From an uncultured Actinomycetes bacterium (GTDB lineage Bacteria; Actinomycetota; Actinomycetes; S36-B12), in contig CALFIA010000029.1 in assembly GCA_937876275.1 (NCBI GenBank), positions 1 to 6,004 of the forward strand: DNA of 6,004 nt. Reading direction: 5' to 3'. A model generated the notes under the pieces. It was not told the origin of the DNA, made no database searches, and saw nothing but the letters and a program-made list of their open reading frames with translations. Below are positions 1 through 5,973 of the stretch, in pieces. Both the position numbers and the translations under genes were made by a program. Position 1 is the first letter of the stretch. Each line of letters begins with the position of its first letter.

Positions 1-172
1 GATCCCAGGATGAATCGAACTGCTCACCGGTCTCGAAATCGACACCCACGTAATGCACGTCGACTCGAGCACCGGCAACGGCCTCTGCGCCATCGCCCAC
101 AACGATGTCGGTAATGACGAGTTCAGTCGGTGCCGGACCTTCGATGAATTCAATCTCGGGCTTGGTGCTCAT
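1..172 (-). CDS. FKBP-type peptidyl-prolyl cis-trans isomerase, cytoplasmic type (3' part cut off by window edge)
   Basis: This is the N-terminal 57 residues of an FK506-binding-protein-type prolyl isomerase, which would catalyse cis-trans isomerisation of Xaa-Pro bonds. It starts MSTKPEIEFIEGPAP and reads on to the family hallmark FDSSWD at the edge (residues 52-57), the beginning of the active-site pocket (Phe-Asp pair of FKBP12 F36/D37). The stretch 'TELVITDIVVGDG...AGARVDVHYVGV' is the usual first beta strands of actinobacterial FKBPs. There is no signal peptide, so it is predicted to be cytoplasmic, unlike its lipoprotein neighbour upstream. The ATG is supported by an AGGAG four bases ahead of it. 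It lies 37 nt behind the lipoprotein FKBP and is probably co-transcribed with it. The remaining half (the GWxxGLxGM and IPxxLGYG motifs) is outside the window, so integrity cannot be judged. The family call is secure; the substrate is unknown. Confidence 0.9.
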   Translation of the reverse strand, partial: MSTKPEIEFIEGPAPTELVITDIVVGDGAEAVAGARVDVHYVGVDFETGEQFDSSWD

Positions 173-176
173 GACG

Positions 177-181
177 CTCCT
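177..181 (-). promoter_or_regulatory. Shine-Dalgarno site of the second FKBP gene
   Basis: AGGAG on the minus strand, four bases before the ATG at 172-170. It supports that start and separate translation initiation within the 37-nt gap after the lipoprotein FKBP gene. Confidence 0.6.
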
Positions 182-209
182 AGTTGATTCGTGTGGATTG
201 GACGGGCGA

Positions 210-788
210 TCAGGACGCGACGACGTCCTTCAACGTGATGACGAAGACCAGGGTCTCATCGGGCTCGATGCCCGATCCCTGCGGCGGGTTCGGACCGTAG
301 CCCAGCGCGCCGGGAATGACCAGAAGCCGGGTCTCGCCGACCTTCATTCCCGGAAGACCTTGAACCCAGCCCTGAATCAGGCCATCGAGCGGGAAGGTTG
401 CCGGCTCGCCGCGGACCCAGGACGAGTCGAACAGGGTCTGCGTCGACAGGCCGATACCGCAGTAGTCAACAGTGAGAGTGTCGCCGGCCTTGGCCGCTGC
501 ACCAGTGCCGGGTGCGATCTCCAGGCTGCCCAGCTCAGTCACGGGTGCGGCGCCATCGGCGATAGTCACCAGCGGTGCCTTCGTGCCGTCGGCAACGACG
601 GTAACGCCATCGAGAGTGGGGCCGTCCGGGATGGAGGTCACCGGAGTCGGGGCTGCCTGGACGGCACAGTCGGAGGTCTTCCCCGCGCCGGCGGCGGCGC
701 CGCCCGATGAGGAGGCTCCTGACGATCCCGAGCAGGCGCTCAGAGCGATGACGGGTAGGACGACGAGTGCAATGAGTGATTTCTTCAC
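210..788 (-). CDS. FKBP-type peptidyl-prolyl cis-trans isomerase, predicted lipoprotein
   Basis: A 192-residue secreted prolyl isomerase. The N-terminus MKKSLIALVV... is a lipoprotein signal peptide with lipobox LSAC (residues 16-19), so Cys19 should be lipidated and the protein anchored to the outer face of the membrane. A Gly/Ser/Ala-rich linker (about 20-36) follows, then a region of about 50 residues without a clear domain, then one FKBP domain (about 85-192). FKBP12 pocket positions can be recognised: Tyr109, Phe120-Asp121 in FDSSW, Phe132, Leu137-Ile138, Trp141 in GWVQGLPGM, Tyr164 in LGYG and Phe182. The domain therefore looks catalytically competent. The start is GTG; a weak AGTAGG lies 8 nt upstream and the signal peptide begins directly at this codon, which supports it. 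It follows pafA by 24 nt, and FKBP genes are a regular companion downstream of pafA in actinobacteria. A functional link to pupylation is not established; it may simply be operon conservation. Confidence 0.93.
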   Translation of the reverse strand: MKKSLIALVVLPVIALSACSGSSGASSSGGAAAGAGKTSDCAVQAAPTPVTSIPDGPTLDGVTVVADGTKAPLVTIADGAAPVTELGSLEIAPGTGAAAKAGDTLTVDYCGIGLSTQTLFDSSWVRGEPATFPLDGLIQGWVQGLPGMKVGETRLLVIPGALGYGPNPPQGSGIEPDETLVFVITLKDVVAS

Positions 789-812
789 TCCGTGAGCCTA
801 CTCAGCCCCACG

Positions 813-2177
813 TCAGAGTTCCGCGATCAGCCTCTCGACACGCTCGTCGACGCTCACGAATGGGTCGGCGCAGATGACGACCTGCGACTGCAGATCGTTG
901 ATCTTCATCTGCGCCCAGTCCACTGTGAAGTCACGGCCGTGCTCGGTGGCTGCCCGGACAAAATCACCGCGCAGTCGCGCTCGCGTGGTCTGCGGTGGTG
1001 TCGTAACGGCAGCGGCAACCTCGGGCGCCGTGACAAGTCGCGCGGCTAGACCACGTCTTTCCAGGACAGGGAACACTCCCCTAGCGGGCTTGATGTCGTG
1101 GAATGCGAGGTCAAGCTGAGCAATGCGTGGTGAATTCCAACTCAGGTCCTGCGAATTCAGATACCGAGTCAGGAGTCGATACTTGATGACCCAGTCGAGT
1201 TCAGTCTCGATTGCGCTCAGATCACCCGATTCAATTGCCGCAAGGGCGCGGGTCCAGAGCTCAAGAGTCCAGGCATGCTCGGGATCATCAGACTCATCGC
1301 TCGAGGCCAGCCATGTAGTCGCGAGACGGAGGTACTCCCCCTGCAGTTCGAGGGCCGTCATTCGTCGCCCGTCAGCAAGTGCCACCGCGGTACGCCCGGT
1401 GATGTCATGACTGATCTCTCGAATCGCCCGAATTGGATTATCGAGGGCTAGATGCGAAGTCGATACACCGGACTCGAGCGCAGACAGCATCAGATGACCC
1501 ATGCCGACCTTCAATCGAGTAGTCACCTGGCTCATATTCGAGTCGCCGACGATCACGTGGAGGCGGCGATATCTATCGGCATCTGCATGTGGCTCATCGC
1601 GAGTATTGATGATTGGTCGTGACCGTGTTGTCGAGCTGGCCAGACCCTCCCACATGTGGTCTGCACGTTGACTGAGGCAATAGGCCGCGCCCTCAGGCTG
1701 CGGTAGCACCTTCCCTGCACCGGTCAGCAGCTGTCGCGACACCAGAAAGGGAATGAACTGCTCAGTCAGCGCCGCAAAATCGCCTACGCGAGGAACGAGG
1801 TAGTTCTCGTGACACCCATAGCTATTGCCTGCGGAGTCAGTGTTGTTGCGAAAGAGGTAGATATCCCCCTCCACGCCTTCGTCATGAAGACGGTTCTCGG
1901 CAAGATCGGCCAACTCTTGGATCATGACCTTGCCGGCTTCGTCCTGGGCGATGAGCTCGTGCATCGAGTCGCACTCCGCCGTTGCGTACTCCGGATGACT
2001 GCCCACATCGAGGTAGAGGCGTCCGCCGTTGGCCAGGAACATATTGCTGCTACCGCCGCGACTGACCACGCTCCGGAAGAGGTAGCGGGCTACTTCGTCG
2101 GGGCTCAGCCTCCGCTGACCCTTGAAGGAGCAGGTGATGCCGTATTCAGTCTCGAGTCCGAAGATGCGTCGGCTCAT
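813..2177 (-). CDS. pafA: Pup--protein ligase PafA
   Basis: PafA activates the C-terminal Glu of Pup with ATP as a gamma-glutamyl phosphate and joins it to a lysine side chain of a target protein in the cytoplasm. It belongs to the carboxylate-amine ligase / glutamine synthetase-like fold shared with Dop. The 454 residues are close to the 452 of the M. tuberculosis enzyme. Visible signatures are the N-terminal GLETEYG (Glu9 and Glu11, metal/ATP site), YLDVGSHPEYAT with catalytic-base Asp57, NNTD..G.SYGCHENYL (111-127) and PIINTRDEPHAD (188-199). It lacks the roughly 40-residue loop insertion that marks Dop, so it is the ligase. The ATG gives an N-terminus that aligns with known PafA, though the ribosome site is weak. 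It begins 28 nt after pup, where prcB and prcA usually intervene. The frame is intact with no key residue missing. Confidence 0.97.
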   Translation of the reverse strand: MSRRIFGLETEYGITCSFKGQRRLSPDEVARYLFRSVVSRGGSSNMFLANGGRLYLDVGSHPEYATAECDSMHELIAQDEAGKVMIQELADLAENRLHDEGVEGDIYLFRNNTDSAGNSYGCHENYLVPRVGDFAALTEQFIPFLVSRQLLTGAGKVLPQPEGAAYCLSQRADHMWEGLASSTTRSRPIINTRDEPHADADRYRRLHVIVGDSNMSQVTTRLKVGMGHLMLSALESGVSTSHLALDNPIRAIREISHDITGRTAVALADGRRMTALELQGEYLRLATTWLASSDESDDPEHAWTLELWTRALAAIESGDLSAIETELDWVIKYRLLTRYLNSQDLSWNSPRIAQLDLAFHDIKPARGVFPVLERRGLAARLVTAPEVAAAVTTPPQTTRARLRGDFVRAATEHGRDFTVDWAQMKINDLQSQVVICADPFVSVDERVERLIAEL

Positions 2178-2205
2178 GTCGCGCTCGCAGGGAACCGAGC
2201 AGGAA
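2178..2205 (-). other. pup-pafA junction where prcBA would be expected
   Basis: A 28-nt spacer joins pup directly to pafA. In many actinobacteria the 20S proteasome genes prcB and prcA stand here; nothing of them remains. The spacer contains a small inverted repeat, GCTCG (2200-2196 on the minus strand) and CGAGC (2187-2183) with an 8-nt loop, and no strong Shine-Dalgarno sequence for pafA. Translation of pafA may depend partly on ribosomes leaving pup; that is inference. Confidence 0.6.
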
Positions 2206-2394
2206 TCACTGCCCGCCCTTTTGCACGAAGGACTTCACGAAGGCCTCAGCGTTGTCTTCCAGCAGACTGTCGATCTCATCGAGCAGATCGTCGACGGCTG
2301 AGACCGACACCTGCGGCGCGCTCGGGGCGACCGGCGCCGTCTCCTCATCGCGGCCCTCTCGTGAAGATCCGCTCTCGTGCTGCTGCTGGCTCAT
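2206..2394 (-). CDS. pup: Prokaryotic ubiquitin-like protein Pup (Gln-ending form)
   Basis: The 62-residue protein tag of the pupylation pathway. The C-terminal half carries the family signature DDLLDEIDSLLEDNAEAF (35-52) followed by FVQKGGQ (56-62). This is the segment that folds into a helix on the ARC/Mpa coiled coils and that PafA and Dop bind. The last residue is Gln62 (codon CAG), so Dop must deamidate it to Glu before ligation. The N-terminal third (1-33) is polar, Gln/Ser/Glu/Pro-rich and presumably disordered; in mycobacteria that part is needed for the ATPase to engage the tag. The only lysines are Lys54 and Lys59; Lys59 matches Lys61 of M. tuberculosis Pup, by the same distance from the end. 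The start is 9 nt after the dop stop; a GAGGG 13 nt upstream, inside the dop 3' end, is a rather distant ribosome site, so coupling to dop is likely. Confidence 0.97.
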   Translation of the reverse strand: MSQQQHESGSSREGRDEETAPVAPSAPQVSVSAVDDLLDEIDSLLEDNAEAFVKSFVQKGGQ

Positions 2395-2403
2395 GCGCCC
2401 AGG

Positions 2404-3933
2404 CTAGCCCTCGACGGCCAAAAGCGCTTCGAGAAGCGTCGCCAGCGAGGGGTCGCCGTCGAGAAGACCTCCGACATGGGCCTTGGTGCCGCGTAGGGGA
2501 TCAAGGGTCGGCACACGCAGCAAGTTCTCCTGCCCCGGAACGTCGAAGACCAGTGAGTCCCACGATGCAGCGGCGACGGATTCAGGAAACCGGCGAACGC
2601 ACTCACCTCGGAAGTAGGCGCGCGTTGTTTCGGGAGGACACACCTGAGCCTCGGCAACCTCATCGTCGGAGAACAGTCTCGCGAGTCGACCGCGTTGCTC
2701 GAGACGTCGCGCAAGGCCCTTGTCGGCGCGAATATCTGAATACTGCAAGTCGATCAGTTGCAATGCCGGGGCATCCCAGTCGAGACCATCTCGAGTGCGG
2801 TACCCCTCCAGAAGACGAAGCTTGGCCACCCAGTCGAGGACTCCCCCGCAGTTCATCGGATCTCCGGACAACGTGGTGACAACGAACTCCCACAGTCGAA
2901 GCACTTCGAGAGTCTGCGGATCCGGATTCTCGCCGACCCAGGCAACCGCTCGCTCGAGATATACGCCCTGCATCTCCAGGGCAGTCATTCGACGCCCAGC
3001 GCTCAGCCGCATCTGGTGAGTGAGGCTCGGGTCGTGACTTACCCGGTGCATGTCAGCCACCGGGTCGTCGAGCGTGAAGTCATCGGACTTCAGGAATCCG
3101 TCCTCGATCATTCCGAGCACGAGTGACGCACTACCGAGCTTGAGCAAAGTTGCCGTATCGCTGAGATTTGCGTCTCCGGTAATCACGTGCAGCCGCCGAG
3201 ACTTCTCCGGATCCGCATGCGGTTCGTCACGAGTGTTGATGATCGGACGACGAATGGTGGTTTCGAGTCCGACCTCCGTCTCGAAGAAGTCAGCACGTTG
3301 GCTGATCTGGAATTCGAGAACCTTCCCCTCCTGGCCCTTGCCAAGCCGGCCCGCTCCCGTGAAGACCTGTCGAGTGACCAGGAAGGCAGTGAAAAGCCGA
3401 ACTACGTCCGAAAAGGGAGTGGTTCGTGCCATGAGGTAGTTCTCATGACAGCCGTAAGACGCACCCTTGTTATCGGTGTTGTTCTTGTAAAGGGAAATCT
3501 GGGGCAGGCCCGGAATACGCGACGCCAACTCTGCTGCCTCAGCCATGATCATCATGCCCGCGCGATCGTGCAGTGTGGCCTCGCGCGGAGTAACGCATTC
3601 CGGTGCCGAGTACTCGGGATGCGCATGATCGACATAGAGCCGCGCGCCATTGGTCAAGATGACATTCGCCGTGCCGAGATCCTCATCAGTGAGCTGACTC
3701 GGGTCGGCGTCCGCTCGACTCATGTCGAAGCCCCGCGCATCGCGCAGAGGTGATTCCGGCAGGTAATCCCAATGCGCGCGGCGAATGGCCGCGGGCAAAT
3801 GCTGCTGCGCGTAGGCATTCACCACGAGCCCCGAGGCATGCATGGCGGTCATGGTCGGATCACTCGGAACGCTGATCCCGTATTCGGTCTCGATGCCCAT
3901 CACCCGATGGACGCCACGGGCCTCCATCGTCAC
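2404..3933 (-). CDS. dop: Pup deamidase/depupylase Dop
   Basis: Dop converts the C-terminal Gln of Pup to Glu and hydrolyses the isopeptide bond between Pup and tagged proteins; it is a paralogue of PafA. The 509 residues compare with about 505 in M. tuberculosis. Motifs seen: GIETEYG (13-19; Glu15, Glu17), the Dop-specific loop region from about HWDYLPESPLRDARGFD (54-70) to about residue 85, LYVDHAHPEYS with Asp102 at the position of the catalytic Asp94/95 of studied Dops, NNTDNKGASYGCHENYL (151-167) and RRPIINTRDEPHAD (228-241). The loop and the DHAHPEYS variant separate it from PafA. The GTG start overlaps the arc stop as GTGA, which suggests translational coupling; an in-frame ATG two codons later (3927-3925) is an equally plausible start. 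Either leaves about 10 residues before the first conserved strand. Intact. Confidence 0.96.
   Translation of the reverse strand: MTMEARGVHRVMGIETEYGISVPSDPTMTAMHASGLVVNAYAQQHLPAAIRRAHWDYLPESPLRDARGFDMSRADADPSQLTDEDLGTANVILTNGARLYVDHAHPEYSAPECVTPREATLHDRAGMMIMAEAAELASRIPGLPQISLYKNNTDNKGASYGCHENYLMARTTPFSDVVRLFTAFLVTRQVFTGAGRLGKGQEGKVLEFQISQRADFFETEVGLETTIRRPIINTRDEPHADPEKSRRLHVITGDANLSDTATLLKLGSASLVLGMIEDGFLKSDDFTLDDPVADMHRVSHDPSLTHQMRLSAGRRMTALEMQGVYLERAVAWVGENPDPQTLEVLRLWEFVVTTLSGDPMNCGGVLDWVAKLRLLEGYRTRDGLDWDAPALQLIDLQYSDIRADKGLARRLEQRGRLARLFSDDEVAEAQVCPPETTRAYFRGECVRRFPESVAAASWDSLVFDVPGQENLLRVPTLDPLRGTKAHVGGLLDGDPSLATLLEALLAVEG
3930..3933 (-). promoter_or_regulatory. arc-dop GTGA stop/start overlap
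   Basis: The arc stop codon TGA and the proposed dop start GTG share bases in a four-base overlap. No Shine-Dalgarno sequence is visible just upstream, so dop initiation probably relies on ribosomes terminating on arc. If the ATG at 3927-3925 is used instead, the overlap disappears but the coupling argument remains. Confidence 0.5.
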
Positions 3934-5564
3934 AGGTAGGTGCCGGCGCTGCCGATATCGGCGATCGAACGGCCCGATTCACTTCCCGAGTCACCGTGCA
4001 CCAGCGTGCGAATGTAGACGATGCGCTCGCCCTTCTTGCCCGATACCCGTGCCCAGTCATCAGGATTGGTCGTGTTCGGCAGATCCTCGTTCTCGCGGAA
4101 CTCGTCGAGACACGCCTGAAGCAGGTGCTCGACGCGAATTCCCTTGCCTTGGCCGGCGATGAACTCCTTGATGGCCGACTTCTTGGCCCGCGACACGATG
4201 TTCTCGATCATCGCGCCTGAGCTGAAATCGCGGAAGTACAGGATCTCGCGATCACCATTGATGTAGGTCACTTCGAGGAACTGATTCTCCTCCGCATCGG
4301 AGTACATCAGCTCGACCGCACTGGCGATCATGGCGGCACAGGCCTCGTGCGCAGAACCGTGTCGTGAGGTCTCCTCAGGATGAATCGGTAGGCCGGCGGT
4401 GAGGTACTTGGCGAAGATCTCCGCTGCTGCCGAGGCATCAGGGCGGTCGATCTTGATCTTCACGTCGAGACGACCGGGCCGAAGAATCGCAGGATCGATC
4501 ATGTCTTCGCGATTCGAGGCGCCGATAACGATCACGTTCTCAAGGCCCTCGACGCCGTCGATCTCGCTGAGCAGTTGCGGAACGATCGTGTTCTCGACAT
4601 CGCTGGACACACCTGAGCCCCGCGTTCGGAACAGCGAATCCATTTCGTCGAAGAAGACGATGACGGGCATGCCTTCACTGGCCTTCTCGCGGGCCCTTTC
4701 GAATACCAGTCGAATGTGCCGTTCGGTTTCACCAACGTACTTGTTGAGCAGTTCCGGGCCCTTGATATTGAGGAAGAAAGAGCGACCGTGGTCGAGCCCT
4801 GACTTCGCAGCGATCTGCTTGGCCAGTGAATTCGCTACGGCCTTGGCGATCAGGGTCTTGCCGCAACCAGGCGGGCCATACAACAGGATGCCCTTGGGCG
4901 CGGCAAGCTCATGCTCTGCGTAGAGATCAGGATGCAGAAAGGGAAGCTCAACAGCATCGCGGATCTGCTCGATCTGCGCCGACAGTCCGCCGATGTCGTG
5001 ATAGCTGATATCCGGCACCTCTTCGAGAACTAGTTCCTCGACATCCGACTTCGGCACTCGTTCGAGAACGAAGCCGGCCCGTGAGTCCATGAGCAGTGCA
5101 TCGCCCGCCCGCACATGAGCGCCCAGCAGCGGCCCGGCGAGACGCACGATGCGCTCTTCATCGGTTCGGCCCTTGACCACGGCGCGGCGGCCGTCAGCGA
5201 GGATCTCCTTCAACGTCACGATCTCGCCGGACCCCTCGAAGCCGGCGACCTCGATGAGGTTCATCGACTCGTTGAGCAAGACGTCTTGACCCGGTGCAAG
5301 ATCGTCGAGATCGACGGCGGGGCTCAGTACGACACGGAAGCGCCGACCATTGCTGAGGACATCAGCAGTGCCATCGAGATGCGCCTCGAGGAAGACGCCG
5401 TAGCCACTCGGCGGTTCAGCGAGTTTTGCAACATCAGCCTTGAGGGAAAGGATTTGCTCGCGCGCCTCGCGCAAGGTGGTGGCGAGTCTCTCGTTCTGCT
5501 CCGTGAGGGCTGTGAGCGGGTCGCGAGATCCCGGCAGCGCCGCGTCAGCGGTGTTGTCGGACAT
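3930..5564 (-). CDS. arc: AAA+ ATPase ARC/Mpa, proteasome-associated unfoldase
   Basis: A hexameric ring ATPase (called ARC or Mpa) that binds pupylated proteins and unfolds them. The 544 residues show, in order: an N-terminal coiled coil (about 15-50) that captures Pup; the interdomain OB-fold region (about 52-180); and an AAA module with Walker A GPPGCGKT (230-237), pore-loop KYVGE (275-279), Walker B VIVFFDEMD (301-309, Asp306/Glu307), sensor-1 Asn351 and arginine fingers in LRPGRLD (Arg362, Arg365). The C-terminal part (about 400-520) ends in a Ser/Gly-rich tail finishing GTYL, with Tyr543 penultimate as in the proteasome-docking GQYL end of mycobacterial Mpa. It is shorter than M. tuberculosis Mpa (609), mainly from a shorter N-terminus. 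A GAGGAGG site four bases upstream fixes the ATG. It sits 18 nt after trmI and overlaps dop. All ATPase residues are intact. Confidence 0.96.
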   Translation of the reverse strand: MSDNTADAALPGSRDPLTALTEQNERLATTLREAREQILSLKADVAKLAEPPSGYGVFLEAHLDGTADVLSNGRRFRVVLSPAVDLDDLAPGQDVLLNESMNLIEVAGFEGSGEIVTLKEILADGRRAVVKGRTDEERIVRLAGPLLGAHVRAGDALLMDSRAGFVLERVPKSDVEELVLEEVPDISYHDIGGLSAQIEQIRDAVELPFLHPDLYAEHELAAPKGILLYGPPGCGKTLIAKAVANSLAKQIAAKSGLDHGRSFFLNIKGPELLNKYVGETERHIRLVFERAREKASEGMPVIVFFDEMDSLFRTRGSGVSSDVENTIVPQLLSEIDGVEGLENVIVIGASNREDMIDPAILRPGRLDVKIKIDRPDASAAAEIFAKYLTAGLPIHPEETSRHGSAHEACAAMIASAVELMYSDAEENQFLEVTYINGDREILYFRDFSSGAMIENIVSRAKKSAIKEFIAGQGKGIRVEHLLQACLDEFRENEDLPNTTNPDDWARVSGKKGERIVYIRTLVHGDSGSESGRSIADIGSAGTYL

Positions 5565-5568
5565 TCGG

Positions 5569-5575
5569 CCTCCTC
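5569..5575 (-). promoter_or_regulatory. Strong Shine-Dalgarno site of arc
   Basis: GAGGAGG on the minus strand, four bases before the arc ATG (5564-5562). It is the best ribosome site in the window and fixes the arc start. Its first half (5572-5574) overlaps the outer arm of the palindrome at 5572-5595. Confidence 0.75.
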
Positions 5576-5595
5576 GAGTCGTCTACGACTCTAGG
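5572..5595. repeat. Imperfect palindrome between trmI and arc
   Basis: An inverted repeat with arms GAGTCGT and ACGACTC around a 2-nt centre (5576-5591, seven perfect pairs), extended after one mismatch by CCT/AGG at the outer ends, giving 10 of 11 matched positions. It covers the trmI stop codon (5585-5583) and part of the arc Shine-Dalgarno sequence. As DNA it could be an operator for a dimeric regulator. As RNA it could form a six-pair stem with a UAGA loop that partly masks the ribosome site. No U-run follows, so it does not look like an intrinsic terminator. The function is not known. Confidence 0.55.
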
Positions 5596-5973
5596 CCAGG
5601 CTGCGCCTCTTCGCCTCGTGGCTCGGCTCCCGGGCCCGAGTAATCCTCGCCGTAGGCACCTGGCGCCGGTCGACGTCGACGGACCGGAAGAACTGCCCCA
5701 GGCGCGAGGCGTCGCATGGTGACCAGGAATCCCGTGTGCCCGTTCATTCGGTGGTCGGGCCGCACTGAGAGGCCCTCGAGATGCCACGTACGCACCATGG
5801 ATTCCTCGGCACGCGGCTCTGTCCACACGCCCATGACGCGTGCGGTTTCGACGGTCTTCGACATCTGGGTGGCTGTAGCCACATAAATGACAACCACGCC
5901 TCCGGGAGCCAGCGCTGCAGCCGAGGCTTCCAGGCAGTCCCATGGTGCCAGCATGTCCAAGATCACCGCATCG
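5583..5973 (-). CDS. trmI: tRNA (adenine-58-N1)-methyltransferase TrmI, C-terminal fragment
   Basis: The last 129 residues of an S-adenosylmethionine-dependent enzyme that makes m1A at position 58 in the T-loop of tRNA (GCD14/TrmI family). The fragment begins DAVILDMLAPWD, the family's conserved D-x-x-x-P-W motif near the catalytic pocket, then APGGVVVIYVATATQMSKTV (a Rossmann-fold strand and helix), WHLEGLSVRP, and HTGFLVTMRRLAPGA, a typical TrmI ending. A proline/arginine-rich tail of about 40 residues follows. The M. tuberculosis homologue Rv2118c (280 residues) also neighbours the proteasome genes, so the N-terminal half is missing here only because the contig ends. The open frame seems to continue to a GTG at 5990, giving MCSSDL, but those residues are translated adapter and not part of the protein. 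The stop is 18 nt before arc. Confidence 0.92.

Noticed and set aside
1..10. Left end starting GATC, possibly adapter or a cloning site
   Set aside because: The bases do not continue as adapter, and they encode the expected Trp-Asp of the FKBP motif FDSSWD, so they are native.
105..710. Plus-strand open frame of 201 codons opposite the two FKBP genes
   Set aside because: It runs against two clear FKBP genes on the other strand and its translation has no coherent domain pattern.
2402..2409. Eight-base palindrome GGCTAGCC at the dop stop codon
   Set aside because: Too short to stand out in 6 kb, and half of it is the stop codon and its flanks; no loop or extension.
1809..2879. Long plus-strand open frame of 356 codons antisense to pafA, pup and dop
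   Set aside because: It crosses three well-supported minus-strand genes and has low-complexity Arg/Pro/Ala-rich translation typical of antisense shadows in G+C-rich DNA. No family motif is recognisable.
1585..3249. Similar DNA blocks at 1585-1619 and 3215-3249, a possible direct repeat
   Set aside because: Both encode the shared NTRDEPHAD region of the paralogues PafA and Dop. The likeness is ancient gene duplication, not a mobile or recombinational repeat.
3187..3753. Plus-strand open frame of 188 codons antisense to dop
   Set aside because: It lies wholly within the conserved catalytic part of dop; no ribosome site or domain signature supports it.
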